A DNA stretch of 64,000 nucleotides from positions 3,534,001 through 3,598,000 of the forward strand of contig NZ_CP065373.1 of NCBI RefSeq assembly GCF_015710575.1. Direction: 5' to 3'. The stretch is from Mycolicibacterium mengxianglii (GTDB lineage: Bacteria > Actinomycetota > Actinomycetes > Mycobacteriales > Mycobacteriaceae). Under the pieces are notes generated by a model. The model was not told the DNA's origin. It made no database searches and saw only the letters and a program-made list of their open reading frames with translations. How positions within the stretch are numbered: position 1 is the first letter of the stretch; each line of letters starts with the position of its first letter. Positions 43,500 through 54,168 of the stretch are shown here, piece by piece. The position numbers and the translations under genes were made by a program.

Positions 43500-44951
43500 T
43501 TACCGGGGCACCCCTTGCAGCCGCCTGAGGCTGCGCTCACGGCCGAGTAGCTGCAACGATTCGAACAACGGCGGACTGATCGTCGACCCGGTGACCGCAA
43601 CCCGGATCGGACCGAACGCCTTCCGCGGCTTCAACCCCAGCCCGTCGATCAACGAGGTCTTGAGCGCGGTCTCGATGTTCTCCGTCGTCCAGTCGACGAC
43701 GTTCTCGAGCGCCGCAATCGCGGCATCGAGCACAGGCGCCGCATCCGGTCCGAGTTCCTTGGCTGCCGCCTTCGGGTCCAGGGCGTACTCCGCGTCGTTG
43801 AGGAACCTCAGCAGGCCCCAGGCGTCGCCGAGCACGACGATGCGGGTCTGCACCAGGGCAGCCGCCTCCGCGAACCCAGAGGCGTCCAGGCCGGTGTCGT
43901 GACCGTGCTCGGCGAAGAACGCACCGAGCCGCCCCGCGAAGTCCTCCGGCGAGAGGAGGCGGATGTGTTCGGCGTTGATCGCGTCGGCCTTCTTCTGGTC
44001 GAAGCGCGCCGGATTGGAGTTGACGTTGCGGACGTCGAACGCGGCCACCATCTCATCGAGGCTGAACACATCGTGGTCGTCGGCGATCCCCCAGCCCAGC
44101 AGCGCCAGGTAGTTCAGCAGACCCTCGGGGATGAACCCGCGATCACGATGTAGGAACAAGTTCGACTGCGGATCCCGCTTGGACAGCTTCTTGTTGCCCT
44201 CTCCCAGAACGCTTGGCAGATGGGCGAATTCGGGCACCCGATCGGCCACCCCGATGCGGATCAGCGCCTGGTACAGCGCGATCTGGCGCGGCGTCGACGG
44301 CAGGATGTCCTCACCACGGAGCACGTGGGTGATCTTCATCAGGGCGTCGTCGACGGGATTGACCAAGGTGTACAGCGGGTCCCCGTTGCCGCGGGTGATC
44401 GCGAAGTCCGGGACCGAACCCGCGGCGAACGTCGTCGGGCCGCGCACCAGGTCGTTCCAGGACAGCTCCTCGTCGGGCATCCGCAGCCGCAGCACCGGGT
44501 TACGCCCCTGCGCGCGGAACTCCGCACGCTGGTCCTCGGTCAGGTCGCGGTCGTAGTTGTCGTAGCCGAGTTTGGGGTTGCGCCCCGCCGCCACGTGGCG
44601 CGCCTCGACCTCCTCGGCCGTCGAAAACGCTTCGTAGACCTCACCGGCGGCCAGAAGCCTGGCCACCACGTCGCGGTAGATGTCGCCGCGCTCAGACTGG
44701 CGGTACGGCGGGTACGGGCCGCCGACCTCCGGCCCTTCGTCCCAATCCAGGCCCAGCCACCGCAGCGCGTCCAGAATGGCCGCATAGCTTTCGGCACTGT
44801 CGCGGGCGGCGTCGGTGTCCTCGATGCGGAACACGAACGTCCCACCGGTGTGGCGGGCGTAGGCCCAGTTGAACAACGCGGTTCGCACCAACCCCACGTG
44901 CGGGGTCCCCGTCGGGGAAGGGCAGAACCGCACTCTTACGTTCGTCATCAT
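43500..44951 (-). CDS. gltX: Glutamyl-tRNA synthetase
   Basis: GltX charges tRNA-Glu and, in bacteria using GatCAB, tRNA-Gln. The 483-residue class I synthetase has [20 protein letters not shown] (HIGH variant HVGL), [47 protein letters not shown] and the KMSKS variant [11 protein letters not shown]. It lies downstream of the tRNA-Gln and tRNA-Glu genes and 6 bp after the FAA hydrolase gene. Two adjacent ATGs (44951, 44948) could start it. Confidence 0.97.
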   Translation of the reverse strand: MMTNVRVRFCPSPTGTPHVGLVRTALFNWAYARHTGGTFVFRIEDTDAARDSAESYAAILDALRWLGLDWDEGPEVGGPYPPYRQSERGDIYRDVVARLLAAGEVYEAFSTAEEVEARHVAAGRNPKLGYDNYDRDLTEDQRAEFRAQGRNPVLRLRMPDEELSWNDLVRGPTTFAAGSVPDFAITRGNGDPLYTLVNPVDDALMKITHVLRGEDILPSTPRQIALYQALIRIGVADRVPEFAHLPSVLGEGNKKLSKRDPQSNLFLHRDRGFIPEGLLNYLALLGWGIADDHDVFSLDEMVAAFDVRNVNSNPARFDQKKADAINAEHIRLLSPEDFAGRLGAFFAEHGHDTGLDASGFAEAAALVQTRIVVLGDAWGLLRFLNDAEYALDPKAAAKELGPDAAPVLDAAIAALENVVDWTTENIETALKTSLIDGLGLKPRKAFGPIRVAVTGSTISPPLFESLQLLGRERSLRRLQGVPR

Positions 44952-44957
44952 TTACCT

Positions 44958-45779
44958 TTATGCCACACCGGATTTGGATGGTTTTCTGATCACCGGATTG
45001 GTCAGCGTGCCAATCCCTTCGATGGTGATGTTGACGGTGTCGCCATTCTCGATCGGGCCCACACCCTCCGGTGTGCCGGTCAAGATCAGATCTCCCGGCA
45101 GCAGGGTCATGACCGCCGACACCCACTCCACGATCGCGCCGATGTCGTGGATCATCAACGAGGTCCGGCTGCGCTGGCGCACCTCGCTGACCCCGTTGCG
45201 CACGACTTCGGTACGCAGTTCCAGATCACTCGGGTCGAGGTCGGTGACGATCCACGGCCCCACCGGACAAAACGTGTCGTGGCCTTTGGCCCGCGCCCAC
45301 TGACCGTCCTGCTTCTGCTGATCCCGGGCCGAGACGTCGTTGGCGATGGTGTAGCCGAGGATGTTCTCGGCGGCTCTGGCGGCCGGCACGTCTTTGCACG
45401 GGCGCCCGATCACGATGGCCAGCTCGCCCTCGTGATGAACCGGAAAGGCGTCCGCAGGCAACACGATCGGCGCGTTGGGGCCGAGGATGGCGGTGTTGGG
45501 TTTGAGGAAGATCACCGGGTCCTCAGGTGCCACGCCGCCCATCTCCTCGGCATGTGCAGCGTAGTTCTTGCCCATCGCAACGACCTTGCTGGCCAGAATC
45601 GGGGCCAGTAGGCGGACATCGGCCAGCGGCCAGCTCCGCCCGGTGAAGGTCGGCGAACCGAAGGGGTGCTCGGCGATTTCGCGGACGATGGCGTCGCCCG
45701 GGGCGTCACCGTCCCCGATATCCCCTTCGATACTGACAAAGGCGACCCCATCGGGGCTGGCAATTCGACCCAAACGCAT
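44958..45779 (-). CDS. Fumarylacetoacetate hydrolase-family protein (Rv2993c-like)
   Basis: The FAH family contains hydrolases and isomerases for aromatic breakdown products. The 273-residue protein shows the conserved GKNYAAHAEEMG, the acidic metal motif FLKPNTAILG then VHHEGELAIVIGRP, GYTIANDVSARDQQ, and GDLILTGTPEGVGPIENGD. Substrate cannot be assigned. It is probably co-transcribed with gltX (6-bp gap) and with the lipase gene upstream (9-bp gap). Confidence 0.92.
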   Translation of the reverse strand: MRLGRIASPDGVAFVSIEGDIGDGDAPGDAIVREIAEHPFGSPTFTGRSWPLADVRLLAPILASKVVAMGKNYAAHAEEMGGVAPEDPVIFLKPNTAILGPNAPIVLPADAFPVHHEGELAIVIGRPCKDVPAARAAENILGYTIANDVSARDQQKQDGQWARAKGHDTFCPVGPWIVTDLDPSDLELRTEVVRNGVSEVRQRSRTSLMIHDIGAIVEWVSAVMTLLPGDLILTGTPEGVGPIENGDTVNITIEGIGTLTNPVIRKPSKSGVA

Positions 45780-45788
45780 GAGGCCAGC

Positions 45789-46994
45789 CTAGTGAGGGGC
45801 GAACATGCGCTGGAGGAACGGGGTCGAGTCCGCCATCGATGCCAACACGGTGCCGCTGTGATCCTGGTCGGGATAGATCCGCAATTCGACGATCTGGCCT
45901 GCCGCGACCAGCTGGTTGTACAGGTCCAGCGTCGAACTCGGCGGCACGTCGCGGTCGAGCAGTCCGGCCCCGAGAAACAGCGGCCGGTCATACCCGCTGG
46001 TTGCGGTGCCCATGTAGGAGTCGAGTGCACCGGTTATGCCCGGGATGGATGCAAGCGGGGCGTTGAAGAACGCAGCGGGCGTCAGGGTGGCCAGTTCGTC
46101 GGCCAGCGGCGCCAGGCACAGTGTCTCCGCGCGCTTCACGGCGGCAAGACCTTCCGGACTCAGCACCGAGTCGATATCCAGATCCGGGCGGGCGTCGCGC
46201 AATCCGGCCAGGATGTAGGCGGTGTAGGCGCTGGCCACCGGCCCCACTTCCGGGATCACCAGATCGGGCCCGGCTCCCTCGATGATCCGTTGCATGTTGG
46301 CCGGCGTTCCGGTGGCCACCGCACCGCGGTAGTCCAGTCCGGCCCCGCGGCCGAACTCGCTGGCTCGACGGGCAGTGTCGACGGCGGCACCACCGCCCTG
46401 AGACTGACCGACGACGGCCCACTGCGGCGACAGTGGAAGATCCAGGTGATGCGCGGCGACCACGGAGTCGACGATGCCGCGCGCGGTCGGAACTCCGTTG
46501 AGATAACTCATCAGCCCAGGAGTGCCCAGCCCCACGTAGTCGGTCGCGACCACGACATAACCCTGATCGAGCCAGTGGGACAGGTACTCGTCGTCGCGCT
46601 GGCTGCGCGGCAACGCCGAGGGCGTGCAGTCGTCACCGAGACCCACGGTGCCGTGCGCCCACGCCACCACCGGCCAGCCGCCCGCCGGCGCCGCACCGCG
46701 CGGCACGAACACCGCCGCGGTACTCACTGCGGGCGAATCGTGTTGGCCGATCGTCGAATACAGAATCCGGAAGGCGTCGGCGGCGCCGCTGATCGACAGA
46801 GTTGGATCCAGCGGCACCGAGCTGATCAGCCCGCCGGCCGGCGGAATCGGTGCGCTGTAGGAGCGGGCGTCCAGCCCGGACCAGTTGGGGGTGTCTGACT
46901 GCGCTGCTGCCGGAGCCACCACCGGGGTGGCGATCGGTACCAACAGGCACACCAACGCGATTGCTGCGGAACGCGGGATCACTGTGAGCTGCAC
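45789..46994 (-). CDS. Exported lipase/esterase (secretory-lipase-like family)
   Basis: The 401-residue alpha/beta hydrolase has a Sec signal (SAAIALVCLLVPIATPVVAP then AAAQSD), the oxyanion-type WAHGTVGLGDDCTP, VVATDYVGLGTPG, the nucleophile elbow VVGQSQGGGAAVDTARRAS, and a late acidic/His motif YPDQDHSGTVLASM. This resembles the PF03583-type secretory lipase family. GTG 46994 or GTG 46982 could start it. I do not recall it at this place in M. tuberculosis. It is divergent from the MFS gene, with a dyad between them. Confidence 0.8.
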   Translation of the reverse strand: MQLTVIPRSAAIALVCLLVPIATPVVAPAAAQSDTPNWSGLDARSYSAPIPPAGGLISSVPLDPTLSISGAADAFRILYSTIGQHDSPAVSTAAVFVPRGAAPAGGWPVVAWAHGTVGLGDDCTPSALPRSQRDDEYLSHWLDQGYVVVATDYVGLGTPGLMSYLNGVPTARGIVDSVVAAHHLDLPLSPQWAVVGQSQGGGAAVDTARRASEFGRGAGLDYRGAVATGTPANMQRIIEGAGPDLVIPEVGPVASAYTAYILAGLRDARPDLDIDSVLSPEGLAAVKRAETLCLAPLADELATLTPAAFFNAPLASIPGITGALDSYMGTATSGYDRPLFLGAGLLDRDVPPSSTLDLYNQLVAAGQIVELRIYPDQDHSGTVLASMADSTPFLQRMFAPH

Positions 46995-47018
46995 GAAGGC
47001 ACGATACTACGACCACCA

Positions 47019-47037
47019 TGTCTCATATATCGAGACA
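47019..47037. promoter_or_regulatory. Candidate operator between the lipase and MFS genes
   Basis: TGTCTC-ATATATC-GAGACA is a 19-bp dyad with 6-bp arms in the 75-bp divergent gap. Its length and position suit a TetR- or GntR-type repressor shared by the two genes. No regulator gene is adjacent. Confidence 0.4.
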
Positions 47038-47069
47038 CATGTTCAGCATCCTGAGATGGTCGTGGCACG

Positions 47070-48290
47070 ATGACCGGTATGTCACGCTCGTCGATCGGGC
47101 CGGCCCGACGCTGGTCGATGCTGGCCCTCGCCCTGTCCTCGACGATGTTCGCCAACGTCTTCATCAACGGTGTGGCGTTTCTCATCCCGACGCTGCACGC
47201 CGAGCTCGGGCTCGACCTGGCCCAGGCCGGCCTGATGGCGACACTGCCCAGCTTCGGCATGGTGATGACACTGATCGGGTGGGGTTACGCCGTGGATCGG
47301 CTCGGCGAACGCGTCGTCCTGTCGGTGGGATCGGCCCTGACGGCAGCGGCAGCCTTCGCCGCGGCGTCGGCCGACACCCTGCTGAGCGTGGGCGTTTTCC
47401 TGTTCCTTGGCGGCATGGCGGCAGCGAGTTCGAACGCCGCCAGCGGCCGCCTGGTGGTCGGGTGGTTCCCGCCGCACCAGCGTGGGCTCGTGATGGGCAT
47501 CCGGCAGACGGCCGTACCGCTCGGGGTGGGGCTCGGAGCCCTGGTGATACCGCGTCTGGCGGAAAGTCACGGGGTCTCGGGTGCGCTGCTGTTCCCCGCG
47601 GTCGTCTGCGCGGTATCGGCGGTGATCTGCGCCCTGTGGGTGCTCGACCCGCCGCGACTGCCCCGCGCGCAGGCACCCGCGGCCGAACTGGCCAATCCGT
47701 ACCGCGGCACCGCGACCCTGACACGGATCCATGCGACCTCGGTACTGCTCGTGGTGCCGCAAGCCCTGGTGTGGACCTTCACGTTGACGTGGTTGATCAC
47801 CGACCGGGACTGGTCCCCCACCTCGGCGGGCATCTTGGTGGGCACGGCACAGCTGCTGGGTGCCTGCGGTCGCATCGCGGCCGGCTATTGGTCAGATCGG
47901 TTGGGGCAACGACTGCGGCCGATTCGGTCGATCGCCTGGGCCGCCGCGGCCACCATGGCACTGCTGGGGCTGACGGACTGGCTCGATTCCGGCATCAGCA
48001 TTGGCTTCATGCTCGTCGCGTCGGCGATCACCGTTGCCGACAACGGGTTGGCGTTCACTGCGATCGCCGAGATCGCCGGACCGTTCTGGAGCGGCCGCGC
48101 TCTGGGCGCTCAGAACACCAGCCAGCATCTGACGTCCGCGATCGCCGCTCCGCTGTTCGGCGGGCTGATCGGCATCGCCGGCTATCCGGTGGCATTTGCG
48201 GTGTGCGCACTGTTCCCACTGGCTGCCATTCCCTTGGTGCCCGTCGACGCGGACCCGTTCAATCGCGCGGCACCAGCAGCAACGCCGTAG
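47070..48290 (+). CDS. Major facilitator superfamily transporter (Rv2994-like)
   Basis: The 406-residue protein has 12 predicted membrane spans, with the loop-2/3 signature GWGYAVDRLGERVV, a GIRQTAVPLGVGLGAL segment in the fifth helix region, and a central hydrophilic loop (PRLPRAQAPAAEL). It is a probable drug- or metabolite-efflux MFS. Start ATG 47070 (MTGMSRSS) or 47079. The C-terminus overlaps the tail of a broken gene on the other strand. Confidence 0.93.
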   Translation: MTGMSRSSIGPARRWSMLALALSSTMFANVFINGVAFLIPTLHAELGLDLAQAGLMATLPSFGMVMTLIGWGYAVDRLGERVVLSVGSALTAAAAFAAASADTLLSVGVFLFLGGMAAASSNAASGRLVVGWFPPHQRGLVMGIRQTAVPLGVGLGALVIPRLAESHGVSGALLFPAVVCAVSAVICALWVLDPPRLPRAQAPAAELANPYRGTATLTRIHATSVLLVVPQALVWTFTLTWLITDRDWSPTSAGILVGTAQLLGACGRIAAGYWSDRLGQRLRPIRSIAWAAAATMALLGLTDWLDSGISIGFMLVASAITVADNGLAFTAIAEIAGPFWSGRALGAQNTSQHLTSAIAAPLFGGLIGIAGYPVAFAVCALFPLAAIPLVPVDADPFNRAAPAATP

Positions 48291-48457
48291 CCGGGAAGCA
48301 CAGCGCACCACGACGGTGCCGAGATCGGCCAGTCCGCGGTCGGCGGCGGCGCCGCTGGTGTACACGAACGCCCCGGCCAGCCCGCAGTCGTGAAGAGCGA
48401 CGATCCGACAACGAACAGCCAGCACTGCCGCGACAGCGACGCGAACCGGGAGTTCGT
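48259..48457 (-). pseudogene. Frame-broken remnant of a small membrane protein downstream of leuB
   Basis: Three minus-strand frames in order read as one hydrophobic protein: RFASLSRQCWLFVVGSSLF (frame after the leuB stop, about 48440-48380), then GLAGAFVYTSGAAADRGLA (about 48386-48325), then ALCFPATALLLVPRD and a stop at 48259. Each segment has the high GC3 of mycobacterial coding DNA in its own frame, and the frames change by one base at two points. No start codon is evident. It resembles small two-helix membrane proteins, possibly YrhK-like; that name is a guess. Confidence 0.4.
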
Positions 48458-48460
48458 CGG

Positions 48461-49495
48461 CTACAGCTTTCCCACGATCCGATCGCCGACCGCCGAGGTC
48501 GACAGTTTCTCGTCACCGTGCTCAGCGGCCAGCGTCGCCAGATGCTGCTCGACGGCCTTGTCCACCCGGGCAGCGGCTTCGGCTTGGCCGAGGTGACCGA
48601 GCAGCAGCGCCACCGACATGATGGCCGCGGTGGGATCTGCGATGCCCTGGCCGGCGATATCGGGCGCGCTGCCGTGCACCGGCTCGAACATCGACGGATT
48701 CGTCCCGCTGGCGTCGATGTTGCCGCTGGCGGCCAGCCCGATTCCGCCGGCTACCGCGGCGGCGATATCGGTGATGATGTCACCGAACAGGTTGTCGGTG
48801 ACGATGACGTCGAACCTGCCGGGATCGGTGACCAGGTGGATGGTCGCGGCGTCGACGTGTTGATAGGCCACCTCGACGTCGGGGAACTCCTGCCCCACCT
48901 CGGCGACGATCCGCGACCAGAGCTTGCCGGCGTACGCCAGCACGTTGGTCTTGTGCACCAGGGTCAGGTGCTTGCGGCGGGCCTGGGCGCGGGTGAACGC
49001 ATCCCGAACCACCCGCTCCACACCGAATGCGGTGTTCAGGCTGACCTCGGTGGCCACTTCGTGGGGGGTGCCGACGCGGATGGCGCCACCGGTTCCGGTG
49101 TACGGGCCCTCGGTGCCCTCACGGACGACGACAAAATCGATGTCGGGATTGCCGGCCAACGGGCTGCTCACCCCGGGATAGAGCTTGGACGGGCGCAGAT
49201 TCACGTGGTGGTCGAGTTCGAAACGCATCCGAAGCAGCAGGCCGCGTTCGAGCACCCCGCTGGGCACCGACGGATCGCCGATGGCCCCGAGCAGGATCGC
49301 GTCGTGACCCTTGAGCTCGTCCACCAGCCCGTCGGGCATCACCTCACCGGTGGCGTGGTAATGCTTGGCGCCCAGGTCGTACTCGGTTTTCTCGACACCG
49401 GGAAGTACCGTGTCGAGCACCTTCACGGCTTCGCCGATGACCTCGGGGCCGATACCGTCGCCGGCGATGATCGCCAATCTCATCGGTGAACTCAT
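48461..49495 (-). CDS. leuB: 3-isopropylmalate dehydrogenase
   Basis: LeuB oxidatively decarboxylates 3-isopropylmalate in leucine synthesis. The 344-residue protein has [35 protein letters not shown], the tyrosine-containing loop [30 protein letters not shown] and the Asp-rich [15 protein letters not shown]. Its ATG overlaps the serA stop (ATGA), so it is coupled to serA. Leucine genes in this window are thus in two separate operons, leuCD and serA-leuB. Confidence 0.97.
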   Translation of the reverse strand: MSSPMRLAIIAGDGIGPEVIGEAVKVLDTVLPGVEKTEYDLGAKHYHATGEVMPDGLVDELKGHDAILLGAIGDPSVPSGVLERGLLLRMRFELDHHVNLRPSKLYPGVSSPLAGNPDIDFVVVREGTEGPYTGTGGAIRVGTPHEVATEVSLNTAFGVERVVRDAFTRAQARRKHLTLVHKTNVLAYAGKLWSRIVAEVGQEFPDVEVAYQHVDAATIHLVTDPGRFDVIVTDNLFGDIITDIAAAVAGGIGLAASGNIDASGTNPSMFEPVHGSAPDIAGQGIADPTAAIMSVALLLGHLGQAEAAARVDKAVEQHLATLAAEHGDEKLSTSAVGDRIVGKL

Positions 49496-51078
49496 GACAG
49501 ATCAACCACTTCCAGGGTGACAGCGTCGACGGCAGCACCGATGGCAGCCCGAACGTCTTGGGGAACATCACGATCGAGCCGCAGCATGATGGTCGCGCCG
49601 GTTCCGTCAGCGTCCTGGCTCAACTGCGCCGCGACGATATTGACCCCCGCGCCCCCGAGCAGTGTGCCGATCTTGCCGAGCGCCCCGGGCTGATCGTTGT
49701 AGTTGATGATCAGGTTCACGCCCTCGGCGCGCAGGTCGAAGTTGCGCCCGTTGATCTGAACGATCTTCTGCACCTGCTGTGGCCCCGACAACGTGCCCGC
49801 GACGTTGACCGACGAGCCGTCGGCCGCGACCGCGCGTACATCGACGACGCTGCGGTGATTGGGGCTCTCGGTAGCCGTGGTCAACTCCGCCACCACGCCA
49901 CGCTCAGCGGCCAGCGCGGGAGCGTTGACGAACGTCACCTGATCTTCGATGACCGCCGAGAACAGCCCCCGCAGCGCCGAAAGTCGCAAGACCTCAACAT
50001 CTTCGGAGGCCAGCTCACCTTGGACCTGCACCGCCAACGAGACCGGCAGCTCAGGCGACAGGGCGCCGACCAGAACGCCGATCTTGCGCACGATCTCCAG
50101 CCACGGCGCCACTTCTTCGCCGACCACACCACCGCCGACATTGACCGCGTCCGGCACGAATTCACCGGCGAGGGCGAGCTTCACGCTGGCCGCGACATCG
50201 GTACCGGCCCGGTCCTGCGCCTCCGCGGTCGATGCTCCGAGGTGCGGGGTCACCACCACCTGCGGCAACTCGAACAGCGGGCTGTCGGTGCACGGTTCGG
50301 TGGCGAACACGTCCAGGCCGGCGCCGCGTACGTGGCCGCTGGTGATGGCGTCGGCGAGCGCCTGCTCATCGATGAGACCGCCGCGAGCCGCGTTGACGAT
50401 GATCACCCCGGGCTTGGTCTTCGCCAGTGCCTCTTTGCCGATCAACCCGGCCGTTTCCGGGGTCTTGGGCAGGTGCACGGAGATGAAGTCCGCCCGCGCC
50501 AGCAGTTCGTCGAGGGTCAGCAGCTCGATGCCGAGCTGCGCGGCGCGTGCCTGCGAGACGTAGGGGTCGTAGGCGACGACGTGGGTGCCGAAGGCCGCCA
50601 GCCGGGCGGCGACCAGCTGACCGATGCGGCCGAGCCCGACAACGCCGACGGTCTTTCCGTAGATCTCGGTGCCGGAGAACTTCGACCGCTTCCAGGTGTG
50701 TTCCCGCAGCGTGGCGTCAGCGGCGGGGATCTGCCGGGCGGCGGACAGCATCAACGCCAAGGCATGCTCGGCGGCGCTGTGGATGTTCGAGGTCGGGGCG
50801 TTGACCACCAGCACGCCGCGGGCGGTGGCGGCGTCGACGTCAACATTGTCCAACCCGACGCCGGCGCGGGCGACGATCTTCAGTTTCGGCGCTGCCGCCA
50901 GTACCTCGGCGTCAACGGTGGTGGCTGAACGCACCAGCAGGGCGTCGGCGTCCACCACCGCTGCCAGCAGTTTTTCACGGTCCGGTCCGTCCACCCACCG
51001 CACTTCCACCTGGTCGCCGAGTGCGGCGACGGTGGACTCGGCGAGTTTGTCGGCGATCAGTACAACAGGCAAGCTCAC
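49492..51078 (-). CDS. serA: D-3-phosphoglycerate dehydrogenase
   Basis: SerA catalyses the first step of serine synthesis. The 528-residue protein is the long actinobacterial form: substrate/nucleotide domains with [39 protein letters not shown] and [16 protein letters not shown], an intervening domain (about residues 320-450), and a C-terminal ACT domain ([20 protein letters not shown]) that binds serine for feedback. GTG 51078. It is divergent from the FAD oxidoreductase gene, 31 bp away. Confidence 0.97.
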   Translation of the reverse strand: MSLPVVLIADKLAESTVAALGDQVEVRWVDGPDREKLLAAVVDADALLVRSATTVDAEVLAAAPKLKIVARAGVGLDNVDVDAATARGVLVVNAPTSNIHSAAEHALALMLSAARQIPAADATLREHTWKRSKFSGTEIYGKTVGVVGLGRIGQLVAARLAAFGTHVVAYDPYVSQARAAQLGIELLTLDELLARADFISVHLPKTPETAGLIGKEALAKTKPGVIIVNAARGGLIDEQALADAITSGHVRGAGLDVFATEPCTDSPLFELPQVVVTPHLGASTAEAQDRAGTDVAASVKLALAGEFVPDAVNVGGGVVGEEVAPWLEIVRKIGVLVGALSPELPVSLAVQVQGELASEDVEVLRLSALRGLFSAVIEDQVTFVNAPALAAERGVVAELTTATESPNHRSVVDVRAVAADGSSVNVAGTLSGPQQVQKIVQINGRNFDLRAEGVNLIINYNDQPGALGKIGTLLGGAGVNIVAAQLSQDADGTGATIMLRLDRDVPQDVRAAIGAAVDAVTLEVVDLS

Positions 51079-51109
51079 GCAGGACAGCGTAGTGGGCTCT
51101 AATTACCTA

Positions 51110-52552
51110 GTGGACGTCACCATCGTCGGCAGTGGCCCCAACGGGTTGGCAGCTGCGGTAATCCTGGCCCGCGCAGGGCTGTCCGTGCAGGTCTTCGAAG
51201 CGCAGAGCACCCTGGGCGGTGGTTCTCGCACGCTGGCCGACCCGGAGTATTCCGGCGTCCGCCACGACATCTGCTCGGCGATCCATCCCCTGGCCCTGGC
51301 CTCGCCGTTCCTCGCCGAGTTCGATCTGCCGGCCCGCGGAGTCGAGCTGATGGTGCCGGAGATCTCCTATGGGAATCCGCTGCCGGGCCGGCCCGCGGCC
51401 ATCGGGTACCGCGATATCGAACGCACCTGCGCCGAGTTGTCCGACGGCGACTCGTGGCAGCACCTGCTGGGACCGCTGGCCGAACGCTCCCCCGGGGTCG
51501 TCGGGCTCCTGCTGGGCGACAAACGCTCCATCCCGCCGGATCTGGTGGCTGCGGTGTACGTCGCCCGCCGGATTGCCGAGCAGGGCACCCCGGCGTGGAA
51601 CCTGTTGCGTGGCGACGACGCTCGGGCCCTGTTCAGTGGGGTTGCCGCACACGTCATTTCGCCGATGCCGTCGCTGGTCTGCGCCGGCGCGGGGTTGATG
51701 CTGGCCACCCTCGCCCATTCGGTGGGCTGGCCGGTGCCGGTGGGCGGCAGCCAGGCGATCGCCGATGCCTTGATCGCTGATCTACGGGCACACGGCGGTG
51801 TGTTGTTCGCCGGTGAGCCGGTCACCACCCCACCGCGCGGCGTGGTGCTCTACGACACCTCCCCTACCGCGCTGCTCGACATCTACGGCGACGACCTGCC
51901 CGACCGGTACGCGAAGACGTTGCGCGAGTACCAGTTCGGGCCCGGCGTGGCCAAGGTGGACTTCGTGCTCTCCGGCGACATCCCGTGGACGGATCCGCGG
52001 CTGGCCCAGGCACCGACCCTGCATCTCGGCGGCACCCGCGACCAGATGGCGCTGGCGGAGAAGGAGATCGCCGCGGGTCGGCACGCCGACTGGCCGATGG
52101 TGTTGGCGGCCCTGCCGCATCTGGCCGATCCCAGCCGCATCGACGAGGCGGGCCGTCGGCCGCTGTGGTCCTACGCGCACGTCCCGCACGGTTCGCCGGT
52201 CGATCAGACCGAGGCCGTCACACGTATTTTCGAACGGTTCGCACCGGGATTCCGCGATCTGATCGTCGCGGTGCGAAGCACTCCGGCGAATCGGCTGGCC
52301 GACCACAACGCCAACCTGATCGGCGGGGACATCGGCGTCGGCGGCAACAATATGTTCGGTGCCATCACCGGCCCGGCGATCCGGCTCAATCCCTGGTCCA
52401 CCCCGATTTCCGGGGCCTACCTGTGCTCGTCGGCGACTCCCCCGGGCGGCGGCGTGCACGGCATGTCGGGGTATTACGCTGCGCGCACCGTGCTGCGCCG
52501 GGAGTTCGGCATCAAGAAGCTGCCTGATCTTACGAATTCGGCGCGCTCGTGA
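51110..52552 (+). CDS. FAD-dependent oxidoreductase, phytoene-desaturase-like (Rv2997)
   Basis: The 480-residue protein has the dinucleotide fold [20 protein letters not shown] and a second-strand acid in [32 protein letters not shown] and the C-terminal [19 protein letters not shown] complete the amine-oxidase/phytoene-desaturase pattern. The substrate is unknown. The open frame starts far upstream on the serA antisense; GTG 51110 (alternatively 51092) gives the family start. The stop codon lies inside the left arm of a long hairpin. Confidence 0.9.
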   Translation: MDVTIVGSGPNGLAAAVILARAGLSVQVFEAQSTLGGGSRTLADPEYSGVRHDICSAIHPLALASPFLAEFDLPARGVELMVPEISYGNPLPGRPAAIGYRDIERTCAELSDGDSWQHLLGPLAERSPGVVGLLLGDKRSIPPDLVAAVYVARRIAEQGTPAWNLLRGDDARALFSGVAAHVISPMPSLVCAGAGLMLATLAHSVGWPVPVGGSQAIADALIADLRAHGGVLFAGEPVTTPPRGVVLYDTSPTALLDIYGDDLPDRYAKTLREYQFGPGVAKVDFVLSGDIPWTDPRLAQAPTLHLGGTRDQMALAEKEIAAGRHADWPMVLAALPHLADPSRIDEAGRRPLWSYAHVPHGSPVDQTEAVTRIFERFAPGFRDLIVAVRSTPANRLADHNANLIGGDIGVGGNNMFGAITGPAIRLNPWSTPISGAYLCSSATPPGGGVHGMSGYYAARTVLRREFGIKKLPDLTNSARS

Positions 52553-52579
52553 CCGCTGAGCGGTCACGAGCGCGCCGAA
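52537..52579. terminator. Perfect 20-bp hairpin spanning the stop codon, before ilvC
   Basis: Arms 52537-52556 and 52560-52579 are perfectly complementary with a 3-nt loop. The left arm holds the last codons and TGA (52550-52552) of the FAD oxidoreductase gene. It lies between convergent genes and should stop transcription in both directions. There is no U-tract. Confidence 0.85.
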
Positions 52580-52589
52580 ATCACAACTA

Positions 52590-53618
<1,029 letters not shown>

Positions 53619-53622
53619 CTAT

Positions 53623-53668
53623 TTTGGTGCTATGTCTCTTTGGTGCTGTGGATGCCGCTGAACGCGGC
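53623..53668 (-). repeat. Direct repeat and small hairpin in the ilvN-ilvC gap
   Basis: TTTGGTGCT occurs at 53623-53631 and 53639-53647 (16-bp spacing; on the ilv strand AGCACCAAA). A GCCGC-TGAAC-GCGGC hairpin (53654-53668) touches the ilvN stop. They could mark mRNA processing or internal regulation. Confidence 0.4.
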
Positions 53669-54168
53669 TACTTGCCGATCCCGCGCGGTCCGCGCGCCAG
53701 TGTGACCATTCCGGATTGGGCGATTTCGCGAATGCCGTACGGCTCCAGCAGGCGCAGCAGCGCCTCGAGCTTACCGGGCGTGCCCGTGGCCTCGATCGTC
53801 AGTGACTCCGCAGAGACATCAACGACTTTGGCCCGGAACAAGTTCACCGCCTCGATGATCTGCCCGCGGGTGACGGCGTCGGCGCGGACCTTGATCAGCG
53901 CGAGCTCACGGGACACCGAGTTGTCCTCGTCCTGCTCGACGATCTTGATCACGTTGATCAGCTTGTTGAGCTGCTTGGTGATCTGTTCGAGCGGGAAGTC
54001 GTCGACCGAGACCACGATCGTCATCCGCGACAGGTTCTTCTGCTCGGTGGCACCCACAGCCAGGGACTGGATGTTGAAACCGCGTCGCGAGAACAGCGAG
54101 GCGACGCGCGCCAGCACACCGGGTTTGTCCTCGACCAGAACGCTGAGGGTGTGCGTCGTGACGGTCAT
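53668..54168 (-). CDS. ilvN: Acetolactate synthase small (regulatory) subunit
   Basis: IlvN binds valine and regulates IlvB. The 166-residue protein from ATG 54168 has the N-terminal ACT domain ([34 protein letters not shown]) and the C-terminal ACT-like domain ending in ARGPRGIGK. The frame is open upstream, but the ATG overlaps the ilvB stop (ATGA), as in other mycobacteria. It is part of ilvB-ilvN-ilvC. Confidence 0.96.
   Translation of the reverse strand: MTVTTHTLSVLVEDKPGVLARVASLFSRRGFNIQSLAVGATEQKNLSRMTIVVSVDDFPLEQITKQLNKLINVIKIVEQDEDNSVSRELALIKVRADAVTRGQIIEAVNLFRAKVVDVSAESLTIEATGTPGKLEALLRLLEPYGIREIAQSGMVTLARGPRGIGK

Noticed and set aside
47018..49489. An 823-residue plus-strand open frame across the MFS and leuB region
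   Set aside because: It is a shadow frame over the MFS gene and antisense to leuB. Composition is dominated by Arg/Gly/Asp/His with no recognisable domain; long antisense frames are expected in high-GC DNA.
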